Of a DNA stretch of 64,000 nt, positions 34,321-46,730 are shown one piece after another. Numbering within the stretch: the first letter of the stretch is position 1; each line of letters begins with the position of its first letter. Both the position numbers and the translations under genes were made by a program. The DNA lies in NCBI GenBank assembly GCA_037176725.1, contig JAZBRS010000077.1, forward strand, positions 6,572,001-6,636,000, written 5' to 3'. The notes beneath the pieces were generated by a model that was given only the letters and a program-made list of their open reading frames with translations, ran no database searches and was not told the DNA's origin. Source of the DNA: Posidonia oceanica (lineage: Eukaryota > Streptophyta > Magnoliopsida > Alismatales > Posidoniaceae).

Positions 34321-36242
34321 TTCCTCTCCTTTTTCTTTTCCTTTCTTCCACATTAAAACCCTAAAACTCTAATTAAAAAGGAAAACATAAGGAGAAACAA
34401 ATCAAAACCTTAAAAAGAAATAATTAAAAAACTTGGACAAACAATTAAAAGAAAAATCCAGCTAAAAAGCAACTAAAAACTAAGAATGCAATCCAAAAAT
34501 ATAAAACAAACAAGAGGAAAATGCTATTACAAAAAACAAACAAAAGAAAAATATAATCAAAACAAACAAAAAGAAAGAACCCTCTTAAAAATAACAACAA
34601 TCAAAAGCAAATCCTAGGAAAGAAGAAACAATCAAAAAACCTAGAATGAGTAATTAAAAATCAACAGCAAACAATTAACAAATCTAAAGAAACAATTAAA
34701 ACACAAACTTAAAACAATTTAAAAGACTTAACCAAAAAGAAAAAAGAGAAAAAACTTAATAAGAAAAACTTAACTTAAAAATAATTAAAAAACTTAACAA
34801 ACATTTAAAACAAACTAAAAAAAGCAATTTAAAGAAAAACTTAAGAAAAATTATAAAAACTTAAACTAAAACCCCTCTTAACCCTAATTTAAAAAATTAA
34901 AAAACAATCCTTTAAACCCTAACTAAAAATCTTAACCTAAAAATAACTACTCTAAAAATATTTCCAAACCCCCTTTTTACTTTTCAAACTTTCTTCCTTT
35001 TCCTCCCAAATTCCCTTTCTTTTCTTCTTCACCATTTTCTCTCTTTTTTCTTTTCCCTTTCCTTTTTCTTTTTTCGCCGGCCCGGCCCACTGTAGCATCC
35101 TCTCCCTCTTTCCTTTTTTTTCTTTTTTCTTTTCCTCCCGCAGCCCAGCCCACCTGCAACCTGCTCCTCCTCCTTCCCTTCTTTCCCATCCTTTCTTCTT
35201 CTTCTTCCTTCTCTTTTCTCCTGCGAGCGCCAATAGCAGCCTTCCCTCCGATTTCAAATCCAAATTTCCCCCTCCATCGCCATCACCCAGCCTGCCACCT
35301 CTGCTCTCACACCATCTCTCAGCCCTCCCGTCCTTGCCAGTGCATCTCCCGCAGCAACATTAACTCCGGGCTATCGCACGTCACCTCGCCGACCAGCTCT
35401 CCTTTCAGCTGCAGTCTCCCCGCGTCTGTGGATTCAAATCCACCGTTCACACTCGGCCTCCAATTAAAACCAGCCCTCAGCCTTCTCCTTCACCACCTTT
35501 GGCCAAAATTGAGAGAACCAGAGAGAGAGCGTGAGAGCCAGAATCCCTCCTCCTTCTTCCTCTGAAAAATCGCAACTTCCTTCTCCCAGCAACAGACCCC
35601 CTTCAAGCCTCCAAACTCTCCCATCTTCCTCCCCAATCCACACCCAACATCCAGCATCCACCTCCTCTCCTTCACTGCCCAGCCTTCATCCGGCAATCAG
35701 CCCAAACGCCCACAGCCACCATTCACAGAACCAACCTCCTTCCACCTCCAAATTCCCCGCACTCCTGTCCACAGAATCATCCCAAAATCCTCCACCCAAC
35801 TCACCGAAACACCACCTTCCCAGACCACCCGACCTTTCACCCACAGACCCACCACACCTCAGACGCTCCACAGCAAACACTTACACGTATTTTCTGTCCG
35901 AAATCACCAAACCTGCAAACACCCACCACAGCCTCCATCGACCCAATTCGAAGCCTCCTTCACCTTCACCAAGCCTCCAGCAACCCACCGGAAGCCTCCA
36001 CCCAGCTCAGGGAGTGACAGAACATCACCCCCACCTCCGGCTGAACCAGCAGCAACCAAAATTGCATTTCCCTTCCTCCGGCGTGCAAGCTTGCTTTTGT
36101 GCTACTTCTGAGCTTTGGAGGACCACCAAGAGCTAAACCGGATCGCCGCGTGCCGCCAGGAGCGCCTACAGCAGCCACACCGTCACCGCCGTCCTCTGCT
36201 CAACCCACCGATGTCGGGGGAGCACACCAGCTGTGGAAAAAG

Positions 36243-36244
36243 GT
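36243..36244 (+). other. Candidate splice donor in the older LTR
   Basis: GGAAAAAG|GTAACC at the end of the GC-rich segment. The younger LTR has GGAAACAG|GTATTT at the same place (GT 43566-43567). The layout of pyrimidine-rich promoter-like stretch, GC-rich exon-like stretch and donor is that of a plant 5' UTR exon. Inference only. Confidence 0.35.
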
Positions 36245-36844
36245 AACCCTCCTCACCATTAGCTTAGTTTCTTCTTCCTCTTGCTTCCCAATCCCTTAGA
36301 GTTAGGTTCTGGTCTCTGTCGCGCCGAGTTGTCATCGCTGTTGACCCTTCTTCTCCAGCGATCTCTCTGCGCGTAGACCCGCCTTCGGCCTGCTCAGCCC
36401 TCGCCGATCTCCCTCCGAACACCGTGGAGGTCCCAGGCACCTCACTCCGCCCTCCGCTTCCGCCGAGAATGCCTCCAGCTCCGGTTCTGCCTCCAGCACC
36501 TCCTATAGACCTCCACCGCCGCTCTAGTCCACTCAGCCCCCCGTCATGCCTCGCCGACCAGCCTCCGGCCTCCGGGGAGGTCCATCGCAGCTCGCCGACT
36601 CTCCAGCTCCGCCGGATTATGCCTCCTCCTCCGGCACAGACGTCTGCAACTCCCAGCTATAGTGTTTAGAGTTTTTAATGCCGTACGTTTGCTTTCGTTT
36701 TATTTTTCTGTTAACTTAGTAATTTTACCATCATATTGCATTACTTCCCTGTAGTTTTATTTATTTGCTTTCGGGTCCGGTCGCAGTTTAAGTCTGATTT
36801 AATTCTAAATAAAAACTATATAACATTTCATGAAAAATCTGTAG

Positions 36845-37080
36845 TTTCTTTTATTTGCATGTTAGTCCTGCTGTAGTTCAAAGCTTTTTATTTTCTTTTA
36901 GTTCTAGTCTTGCCATTTATTTTTATTGCATCTTGGTCCTCTACAGTTCAAAGCTTTTTATTTTCTTTTAGTTTTAGTCCTGTTATTTATTTTTATTGCA
37001 TGTTAGTCCTGCTGCAGTTCAAAATACTTTACTGTCTCTTAGTTTTTGGCCCAGCAATTTATTTATTTTGCATCTAGGTC
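36845..37080 (+). repeat. Tandem copies of a 75-bp T-rich unit in the LTR
   Basis: The unit 'ttagtcctgctgtagttcaaagc' plus 'tttttattttcttttagtt' recurs about three times. It is absent in this form from the younger LTR. Confidence 0.75.
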
Positions 37081-37372
37081 CTATGGTTGTTAAATGTCAT
37101 TTAAATGCATGTTTTTTACCTTATTACATTGCTCTTAGGTCCTGCTATTTGTTTTATTTGCAAATCAGTCCTCCGTTCAGTTGTTAGATTTATTTAAATT
37201 CATATTTTACCATATTACATTGCACTTTTATCCTGTTTTATTTTGTTATTACTTTCCAGTCCTTTGTTTGTTTGAAAAATCATTTAATTGCATACTTCAC
37301 CATATTAAATTGCATTTTAGCCCCTACATGTATTTAAATTGCATTTTTCCATATTGCATTGCATTTCAAATC

Positions 37373-37660
37373 CTGCATTTTATTGCATTTGCATTTAGGT
37401 CCCTAGGTTTTCAAAATCATTGCATTTAGGTCCCTAGGTTTGCATTTAGTAGCATCTAGGTCCCTAACTTTTCAAAATCATTGCATTTAGGTCTTTGGTT
37501 TTGCATTGAGTTGCATCTAGGTCCCTAACTTTTCAAAATCATTGCATCCAAGTCCCCAACTTTTCAAAATCATTGCATTTAGGTCCCTAACTTTTCAAAA
37601 TAATTACATCTCAGTCCCTAGGTTTGCATTTTAATCGCATTTAGGTCCTTTTCTTACATC
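37373..37660 (+). repeat. Tandem array built on GCATTTAGGTCCCTA
   Basis: Seven or more copies of a 36-45 bp unit combining GCATTTAGGTCCCTA with ACTTTTCAAAATCATT. The younger LTR shows only scattered related words near 44590-44680, so this array expanded after the copies separated. Confidence 0.8.
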
Positions 37661-39269
37661 TTTGCATGCATTGCACCCATACATCATTGCACTTAGCATT
37701 TTAGCACACTTTTAAGCATCTTTAGCTCCCTTGTATGTGGGAGGCCCTGTTCTACACACCCTAGTCCTTTTTTGCACTTGGATCCCTTCCTTTCCCCTGG
37801 TTCTTGGGTCTTCTGATCTTGAGGCCTGTGCAACTCCCGATCGGACTGCCGGATCTTCGCAACCAAGTTACCCGGATCACCCTAGTGGAGCGGACTCCCA
37901 TGCTGACCAAGTTTGCCTCTGATCAGGCCTCAGATCTCCAAGGTAAGTCCTTTTGAACCACTGCATAGCACTTTGTTGCATATCACTTGCATTGCATGCA
38001 TTGTTTTCGCCCTGCGTTTTCCATGCATGTAGATTAGGACTTCCCCTCCTGCCTATCCACTTTACTTCCTCTTTTCGCGTACTCTTAGTGTCTTTGGGTT
38101 GAGTTTTCCTTAGATTCACTATTGATCGCGACCTTCTTCCCCCTTTTCCACGATCCGATTGCATCGCGAGCTTTTGGCAGCATGCGAGACACATCGTGGG
38201 ACGGTTTAGTGGGAAACAGTCGCAGGATAGTGGTGATCCCTCTGCTTGCTCTTTTTTCCCCTTGTAGGTCTTCACACCTGCATTGTGTGGTCCTAAGCAG
38301 TGTTTGTTTTCACACTTACACTGCTTGCCTCTCCTTACTTCTATTATTCTTCCCCTTTGCATGTTTTTACATCTACATTGCGTGCCTGCTTTGTTTCTTG
38401 CACTATTTTGCATGCCTGTTTTGTTTCTTGCACCGTTTTGCGTGCCTGTTTTGTTTCTTGCACCATTTTGCATGCCCGCTTTGTTTCTTGCACTGTTTTG
38501 CGTGCCTGCTTTTGTTTCTTGCACCGTTTTGCATGTTTGATGTTGTTTTCCCTTGCATGTCGCCTGCAATACTTAGGTTTACTGATGTTTTGTTTTATCG
38601 CCTGCATTTGCATTTAGGGCAGTGATGCTTACTGCTTGGAGTTCTCACGAACCAGGGTCTGCCCGGTTCGAAACACAGACAGCGCTGCTGAGCACTTAGA
38701 TTGCACGTTTAATTCCTTGCACGCATTTCATCACTTAGAGCACACCTATGGGCATTTAATTAGGCATTCATGGCACTTTGGCATTCAAGGTATGCATTTC
38801 CCTGCGTATGCGAGCATAAGCCTAGAAAGACCGATTCTCGGGCGTGTCGGGGGTGCCTAACACTTTCCCCGGATGGAACGGGAGTCCTTGCCCTTTCTCT
38901 TGGCCCACAATGACCATATTGCCCTTTCTCTTGGCCCGCAATGACCATATTGCCCTTATCCTAGGCACGAGTCACATCATTTGCATCTCATTTCATGTGC
39001 ATTGCATTGCATTGCATTGCATCTTTTGCTTGGTTTTGCATGATTATTCACACATTTCCCCGGTTTTCCTTGTCTCCCGACTTAATAGACACGGTGGCGA
39101 CTCTGATTTGTCTTATCTTCTTCTTTTCTTTCCTTTTTTCCCTTTTTTAAGTGTTTTCGAGTTAAGTCTTCCTTCTCGGACACAGTCGTTAATAGTAAAC
39201 CTGATTCCGATCGGTGCACGCGAGCTTTGGCAGCATACATGGACGATCTGAACACCAAGATTACTACGG

Positions 39270-39287
39270 TGGTAACTCCGTTGGGGA
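39270..39287 (+). other. Degenerate primer-binding site of the older element
   Basis: TGGTAACTCCGTTGGGGA. It matches the complement of the plant tRNA-Arg 3' end (TGGCGACTCCGCTGGGGA) except for three C/T or G/A changes, two of them at a CpG, as expected from cytosine deamination. Confidence 0.75.
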
Positions 39288-40599
39288 GATTGCACTCCGG
39301 CTTTCGCCTTTGGCTTTTGCCCGCTTGCATTTTGCGTCTTTGTCTGCCTTTGTATTTTGTCTGCCTTGTTTGTTCGCTCCCCTATGCCAACTCCTAGCGA
39401 GTCGCATTGTGGCAACTCTGCTTAGGTTGTGCACCTGCTTCGCCTTGGCATGCCTTATTGTTTGCTCTGCTTTGTCTGCTTTGACTTTTTTGCTTGTTTA
39501 CTTGCTTTATCCTTTGCTCTGTTCTTATTTGCTTTACTGCTTACCTGTCTTTGCCTTCTTTATCTATTAGCTTATTACTACTTTATTTCTCGTATAACGC
39601 ATGTCTACATACTTGCTTGGCAACAATACATGCTTTCTGAGTGATGAATGCTTCTTTTACACACTTGCTTTGCCCCTACACACACACATGTCCTGTATAT
39701 ATGCCTTTTGATATGATGAATGCTTTCCCTTCACTATTATGCTCACAAACACCTGCACATGTCATGCACTTGACTTTTGCAGTGATGTATGTTGTTTGCC
39801 TGCCATATTTGGTTGATTTTCTTCTCTTTTGCGCATGCCATGTCTAGGATAGTAGAGACTGATTGCTTTCCCTGTGGCTAACTAAAAATGGCAAGTAAAA
39901 AGAAGTTCTAGGAGCAACTAGAGACCTCAACAAACCTACACCCCCTTTGAGTTAATAAAACACGCAAGATAAAAAACTCTAATCATTTGCATAAAGCATC
40001 AAATAGGGCATGCATTCTCTTATCTGAGTCCACCTATCAGTCTGCGAAGGACGGTCCCGGCCTCTTGTTCCACTGCTTTTGGTGTGGCCCAAGTCAGTCG
40101 GTCTGTCCCCCTTGTCCAGGGGTCGTGTCGGTGCTAGTGGAGGGTACTACCCATGCTTTGGCAGGGTCAGGGCCACCAATGCACAACCCTGTTATTACCT
40201 GAGCTTTGGCTAGGAGTTGGACAGGGGACCTACTTTTTCTGGCCTGAGTCAGTGACCCGTTCACCTGTGAGTACCCGAAGTAGGCTACCTACTAGGATAC
40301 ACTACGTTGGTGAGGAAGAGCATGCTAGAGAGCATACATGTCATTCATGCCACTGACTTAACACATTTGCATCTTTCTTTCAGTTTCTAATCCCTGTTTG
40401 TTTCTGTTTGTGTCAGCAAAGATCGGTAAGCGAGTTTCCTTGCTAGAGCTTGAGTACTATCCCCTACTGACACCCCTATTGCGACCTTTGTTCGCGACCA
40501 TTCCCTTCTAAGCTATCCGCTTTTGCGACGATAGCTCCTACTAGGACTCATCCTCTTTTTCCCTATCGTAGCCCTATCCTCACGCACTCTCGGTCAGCA
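39288..40599 (+). other. Leader of the older element
   Basis: Non-coding and colinear with 46731-48043 of the younger element (shared 'aactcctagcgagtcgc'-like, 'acttttgc', 'tcaggataagtag'-like blocks and a conserved splice-acceptor-like TTTGTGTCAG at 40407-40416). No ORF of interest. Confidence 0.7.
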
Positions 40600-40690
40600 A
40601 TCGCCTAGTACGTTAGTGAGCCTGTTCTTACTCTTATCACGGAGGGAGTTTCCGCTTTGGCCCCTCCAGTTGCCCCTTCAGTTCCCTTTG
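40600..40690 (+). pseudogene. First codons of gag of the older element, disrupted
   Basis: Aligns with the start of gag at 48044. The start codon reads ATC (40600-40602) in place of ATG, and the third codon is TAG (CAG in the younger copy). The next 80 bases follow the younger gag (YVSEP.., TEG.., SVLAPPVAP-like). The sequence is then broken at 40690 by the younger insertion. Confidence 0.8.
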
Positions 40691-43565
40691 TGTTGACACC
40701 CCATCTTGGCAGGCTTGGACCTTTGGAGCCCTCTGGTTGATTGCTGGATCAAACCCCAACCAAACCCTAACCCTAATCCTCCTCTCTACCCTTCAAAATC
40801 AGCCCATTTTGGCCTAAACCTTTACCCCCCTTCCCAACCTCTGAACCTAACCAAAATTCATAGGAAAACCCACCACTATCCACTCAACAAACCTACCCAA
40901 AAACCTAGGATTTTCCAAGCCTGACCCATTCCCAAAAACCCTAGAAAACTTAGGTGAAACTACCCTTTTTCTACACCTTGAAACCCCTCCAAAACCTCTT
41001 TAGAATCAAACCAAAATTTCAGACCCAAGACTTCAAAACCTAGACTACCCTCCCACCAATTTTCACTCCATTCCAAGACCATTGAGACCCTCTTTCACTC
41101 AAATTATCCTTTTCTCTCTCCGGGATTATCATTTTCTCTCTCCTCTCTCTCTCCTGATTATCATCTCCCTTTTCCCCCCTTTCTCATCCTTTTTTGGGTC
41201 TGGCTGTGGGCCCCCTCTGTGCTTCTACCCCTCCTCTATCCTCTCCTGATTTTTACTTTATTTTTAACACTTTTTCTGAATTTTTAAAATCGTTTTCCTC
41301 CAATCTATCCTTTCCCCTTTTATTCCCCTTTTTATTCCATTTCTTCCCTCCTTCTCTTCCCCTTTTCTCCCTTTCGCAAAAATCCACAAAAACCCATAAA
41401 AATCTGTAAAATCTCAAAACATAAAACAAGCAAATCAGTACACTAAGAAAAACAATTAAAAAAAATATCAAACAAGCAATTAACAACTTGAACTTAACTA
41501 AATCAAGCTAAAAAGAAAACTAAACATGCAAACTAAAAAATGCAAAACAAATCAAAAGAAAACACTGAAAAATCAAGGAAAAAAGCTAAAATAAAATCAA
41601 AACCCACCAAAGGTAAAAACCCATCAGAGGAATTAAAAAACAAACCCAAAAAGAAGAATTAAAAAATCAAATACTAGAACAAGTAATTAAGAAAGGCAAA
41701 AGACTTAACCTAACGAACATAAGAAAAACAAGTAAAAACTTAATTAAAAAAAAAAGAGAGAAAAGAAAACACATCTGAAAAGCTCAAAAACACCCTATTA
41801 AACCAGAAAAAAATCCAACTAAAAACTTCAAGAAAAAACCAATAAATAAAAATCCAAACATAACTTAAAAGATTTAAGAAGGAAAAACCCTAAGAAGACT
41901 ACAACTTGAAAACATAAAACCAACCCTGATTAATAGGAAAATAAATCCTAAAAAATCCTAATTAATATCCTAAGTGTCCAACAAAAGAAATAAAATTTTT
42001 AAAATAATTTAAAAAGGGATTAACAAACATTTAATCAAGTGAAAACCAATTAAAAACAAAACCAAAATCCTAAAACCCTAATCAAGCCCAAAACACACTA
42101 ATCAACTCAAAATGACCATTAAAAATCTTAATTAAAATCCTAATCTACAGCAAAACTCTTCTAATATTTTTATTTATTTTTAGTTTATTTTCACCTATTT
42201 TATTTCCCCATTCTACCCTCTCTTTCTTTCTTCCTTCTTTCTTTCTTTCTTTCTTTCCTTACTGGGCTCAATCCGGCCTGTTTCTTCTTTTTTCTTTTTT
42301 TTCTTTCTTTTTCTCGGCCCGCAGCAGTCCGGCCCGCTTCCCTCTCCTCCTTCTTCTTCCTCTCCTCCTCTGTGTTTCTCTCCACCGATTTTTCTTCCCG
42401 CGAGCTCGCGACTACAGCATTCCCTCCTTTGTTCAAATTCAAGCCTCCATCTTATCGTCTACAGAACTCGCCGCCTCTCTTCTATCTCAGCACCGATTCT
42501 GGGAGGCATCAAGTGCCTGTCATCTCGCCGGCTGCTGGTCCCTTCAGCTGCAGTGACGCCGGTGGAATTCAAACCACTGGCTCGCGCCCAGCAGTCTCCT
42601 CCTCCTCTTTTTTTAGCCCGTTCCTCCTTCAATCCGGGAGAGCAGAGGGAGGCAATCAGAGAGAACTAAGGAGAGAGCGAACCAGTGCGAGAGTAGGATC
42701 AGACCAGAGTCCGGACTTTCCTTCCACCAGTGCAGCCTCCCTTCTCCTGGGCATTTCATCCAATTCCAGAGTGAAGAGAGAGTAGAGGAGAGTGTTTGAG
42801 AGCCACCCTTGCATCTCGGAGAGAAGCCTCCACTTCAGACCGATCCCCACACCCAATTCTCCCCTTTTCTTCTCTGAAAAGTTCAGCAAACGCCCTTCTT
42901 CCATTCCCAGCTAACCAACACCCTTCCTAGCCTTTATCCTTCTCCTAATTCCTTCCCCAAACTCACCCAGCACACAGCCATTTCCCCTCATCTTCCTACA
43001 GCCATTCCACCACCCGAAACACCTTCAAACCATTCCGAACACCCACAGCAACCCAACTCCAACCCACCAGACAATTCCCCTCACCACAGCCCGCTGCTTC
43101 CTTCCAAACTCCACCCAATAATCCACCAGACATCCACCTTTCCAGAGCCTCCGACAACAAACCAAATCATCCACCACAGACCTTAAACTCCACTTCAAAC
43201 ACTTAACCTTATTTCTGTCAGAAATCAACCCAGACCTCAAATTCCCCTCCACTCGTACCAGAAACCTTCTCCGAGCATCCAGCTACACTCCTCAGCCCTC
43301 CAGCAACCACCCGGAGGGTCCCATCCAGTCCGGCGTGCAGCGAACAGTCCCCCCGACCTCCGGCTGCCTCTGTGAACCCACGACCAGCCAGATCTTCCGC
43401 CGGTCTTCGCAGCAGCTGTCCAACCATCCAGGAAGCTCCGGAGGGTCACTCTGAGTCGATCCCAGTCCTCGCGAGCAGCAGATAGCCTCCACAGCGACCG
43501 GACGAGCTCCACCGGCGACCTCTGAAGCCACCTGCGTCGGGAGGACATCCCAGCCACGGAAACAG

Positions 43566-43567
43566 GT
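43566..43567 (+). other. Candidate splice donor in the LTR
   Basis: GGAAACAG|GTATTTTC, matched by GGAAAAAG|GTAACC in the older LTR (36243). It ends a GC-rich segment that resembles a plant first exon. Confidence 0.35.
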
Positions 43568-45297
43568 ATTTTCTTGCTCCCTTAGTCTCCTTTTCATCCT
43601 GCGTTGCTTCTCAGCCTTTTAGAAATAGGTTTCCGGCCCTCTTGCCCTGTCTCTGCTCGCCGCTCCGGTCGTCTTCTCCGGCGCAGTTCTTCGGTCGCTT
43701 CGTCGCTCCGGGCAGCGGAACGCAGCTCCCGCGATCGTCTCAGCTCCGCACGAGTCCCAGGAGCGTTCCCCAGCCCTCATAACGCAGCATCGCTGCGTTG
43801 ATCGGCCGGACGAACCTCCTGAGGCTCTGCAGAGCTCCGGCGACTGCTCCAGCGCGCTCCAGGCTGCGTCGTCCTCCGCCGAGCATCGTCCGACCTCCGT
43901 CAGGACCTGGAGGCGCCTCCCCACCGGTCTGCGCCGCTCCAACACCCCCGTGCCGGCGTTCATGGACGCTGGCAGCTTGCTGCTACAGCGTCCATGGCCG
44001 ACGGCCATGGCACTGTTCACTTATTTTTCTGATATCTAAGTTTTCTTGCAAATATTGCATTTCTGGTCTGAGTTTTTATCATTCTGCATTCCAGTCCTTT
44101 GTTTAATTTAATCTGCTGATTTCTGAACTGAAACCATATTAAATTGCATGAAATATTTATGTTTTTCCTTATTTGCGTGCTGATCCATTTACTGTGCTTT
44201 CTAGTTACAGTTTTTTACGCTTTAGCCCTTCAGTTCTTGATTTTTACACTTAAGTCCTGCAGTAGTTTAATTAGATTTAATGCATATAGTTTGCCATATA
44301 ATATTGCATTTTGGGCCCCTTCAGTTCTCAGTATTTGCAACCTGATCCTCTGCACTGTAGAACTTAGGTTTTATTTTTAATTTTTGTTTGTTGTATTGCA
44401 CATTTGCCCCTCTGCTTTTGCATATTTACAGTTAGGTCCATTTTAAATGGACAGTAACTGTGCTGCATGCATTTTAACTTACTGCATTGCATTTTTAACC
44501 CCATGTTTTCCAGAAATTGCACTGTGGTCCTGTCATTTAAATTCCAGAGCATATTTTCCATACTAAATTGCATTTTCAGCCCCTGCATGATTTGAAAATC
44601 ACACCTAGGTCCCTGCATGTTTTAAAAAATCGTGTGAAAAGACCATTTTGCCCCTAGGTTGCATTTTAGCCCCTATGCCTACCAAATTTCATACAGACCT
44701 TCCACTAGTACCCCCAGACTCCCCAGGACCTTGTTTTCTGGAAAATTTGCATTTTAGACCCTAGATTTTTTCAGAATTGCACTCTGCCCCCTTTTTTGTT
44801 TCAAAATCTCTTCCAAAACATACCTTCTTTTCAAAACACCTTTCTGAGCCTAGTTTTTTTTGCCAAATAGACCCTTGTCTTCCCCTGTTTTCAAAGTCTT
44901 CTCCTGTGGAACCTTGTTTTCTGGGAAATTTGCACTTTTAGCCCCTCTTCTTTTTCAAAATGCTTTCTGAACTCCTGGTTTTTCCCAAATTACTTCTCTT
45001 TGCTTTTCTTGCTTTCGCATGCATCCTGCACTCATTTAGTCTTGCATTTTAGCATCTTCTTGCACACACTTAGCACTTCTAGCTCCCTTTCACTTGGGAG
45101 GCCCCTTTTGCACATCCCTAGGACCTCCTAAACACCTAGATCTGTTCTTCTCCCCTGTTCTGGCCCTTCTGCCTTGGAGCTGCGATATCTTCCAATCCGG
45201 CCGTTGGATCTTCTCAAGAGAGCTGCCCAAGCGACCGCAGCGAAGCGCTCTTCAGCATGGACCAGACAGATTTCAGATCAGGCTCCCAGATTTCCAG

Positions 45298-45299
45298 GT
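45298..45299 (+). other. Conserved splice-donor-like site in the LTR
   Basis: TTTCCAG|GTATGTCC. The older LTR has CTCCAAG|GTAAGTCC at the same place (GT 37943-37944). It could pair with the acceptor at 47857-47858 and remove a 2561-nt leader intron that contains the PBS. Confidence 0.4.
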
Positions 45300-46712
45300 A
45301 TGTCCTCCTGAACCCCTGCATTGCATTCATTTGCATGGCATTTGCACAGTTTTCCTCGTTTTCGCTTTCTGTCTCTTTGAGCATGTAGAATAGGACTTCC
45401 CCTTTCTGCTTGTCTACTCAAATCCTCGTTTCGCGTTTCGCTGTGTGTTTCGTGTTGCGTTCTCCCTGGATTTGCCACTTTATGTGACTTTCTTCCCCTT
45501 TTTCCACGATCCGATCGCATCGCGAGCTTTGGGCAGCATGCGAGACACACCGTGGAACGGTTTAGTGGGAAATAGTCGCAAAGAGGTGGTGATCCCTCCA
45601 TTTGCCCCTTCTCCCCTCAGTAGGTCTTCACACCTACTCTGAGTGGTCCTAAACAGCGTTTGTTCTTATACACACGTTGTTTTGCCTCCCCTTTGCCCCC
45701 CTTCTAATCTCTTTCTGCATTCTTGCATTTGCATGGCTTTTTTTTCGAGGTTTTTGCTTCGCTGTTTTGGCACCGTTTCGCGTGCCCGCCCTCGTTTTCG
45801 CTCCGTTTTGCGTACCCATCTGTTTTCTTGTCTCGTTTTGCGCACTGTCTTGCCTTCTCGTTCGTTTCATGTGCCGGTTTCTTGCTCTCGCTCCGTTTTG
45901 CGTACCTTTCTGTTTTCTCGTCTCGTTTTGAGTAGTTTCCTGTTTTCTTGTCTCGTTTTGCGTGTTGTCTCGCTTTCTCGCTTGTTTCGCATGCCGATTT
46001 CGCTTCTTTGCATCGTTTTGCGTGCCTTTCTCGTTTCTCGCCTCGTTTTGCGTGTTTTGCGCCGTTTTCCCTTGCATGTCGACCCCATTGCATGGTTTTC
46101 ACGCTGTTTTGTTTTCTCGCTTGCATTTGCATATAGGGCTGTGATGCTTACTGCCTGGAGTTCTCACGAGCCAGGTTTCGCCTGGTTCGGAACACGGACA
46201 GCGTAGCTAAGCACTTAGAGAGCACGTTTACTTCCTTGCTTTGTTTCTTCCCACTTAGAGCACTCCTCGAGCATTCATTTAGGCATTCATAGGCGCATAG
46301 GCATTCAATCCTGCATCTTTCTGCGTATGCGAGCGTAAGCCTAGAAAGACCGATTTTCGGGCGTGTCGGGGGTGCCTAACACCTTCCCCGCACGTAACAG
46401 GAGTCCTTACCCTGTCTTTTGGCCCGCAATGACCGTACCGCCTTTATCCTAGGCTAGAGTCATCTCATTTGCATTTGTTTGCATTTGTTTCCCTTTGCAT
46501 TGCTTTGCTTTGCATTTATTGCTCGGTTTTGCGCGTTAATTCACGCATTACCCCGGTTTTCCTCGTCTTCCGTTAATAGACGTGGTGGCGACTCTGATTT
46601 GTCTTATCTCTCCCTTTTTCTCCTCGATTTTAAGTGTTTTCGAGTTGAGCCTCTTCCTCGGATCTCAATCGCCGCTAAATAGCGAGCCTGGTTCCGATCG
46701 GGATCGCTACAG

Positions 46713-46730
46713 TGGCGACTCTGCTGGGGA
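46713..46730 (+). other. Primer-binding site, tRNA-Arg type
   Basis: TGGCGACTCTGCTGGGGA, one base after the LTR end CTACA. It differs at one position from the complement of the 3' end of the plant tRNA-Arg(ACG) class (TGGCGACTCCGCTGGGGA, as I remember it). tRNA-Arg priming is known for Ogre elements. Confidence 0.88.

Larger units (their letters stand above)
33705..39268 (+). mobile_element. 5' LTR of the older Ogre-like element
   Basis: 5564 bp, from TGTAGACACCCC to ATTACTACG (the final A of the family terminus is now G). The order matches the 40691-46711 LTR: A-rich segment (34370-34970), pyrimidine-rich segment (35000-35250), GC-rich segment (35270-36650), T-rich segment with 'gcatttaggtccc' repeats, and minisatellite. 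Near the right end about 45 bp replace the expected sequence and resemble an internal LTR segment at about 38165. The Ser/Pro-rich open frame at 35531-36136 has no family resemblance and is not called. Confidence 0.82.
33705..40690 (+). mobile_element. Older Ogre-like element, 5' part only in view
   Basis: 5' LTR, degenerate PBS, leader and the first bases of gag are present. The element is then interrupted at 40690 by the insertion of the younger element. It shares LTR and leader landmarks with the younger copy throughout but is clearly diverged. It is inserted in the PMD-like gene four bases before an exon end; the five bases to its left are CCTGA. Its remainder should lie to the right of the window. 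Confidence 0.85.
40691..46711 (+). mobile_element. 5' LTR of the young element
   Basis: 6021 bp, TGTTGACACCCC to GATCGCTACA. From the left it holds: a Pro/Asn-codon-like AC-rich start with AAACCCTAACCCTAATCC; an A-rich region (41450-42130); a pyrimidine tract (42170-42370); a GC-rich exon-like region (42380-43560 and 43600-44000); a T-rich region with 'ttgcattttagcccct' words; the block starting near 45180; the minisatellite (45770-46060); and the conserved end. No protein is supported in it. Confidence 0.92.

Noticed and set aside
35531..36136. 201-aa Ser/Pro/His-rich open frame in the older LTR
   Set aside because: Low complexity, no conserved equivalent in frame in the younger LTR, and no recognised domain.
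40760..40780. Telomere-like AAACCCTAACCCTAA in the LTR start (also 63121-63141)
   Set aside because: Only two to three units, within an AC-rich stretch full of AACCC words; too short for an interstitial telomere tract.
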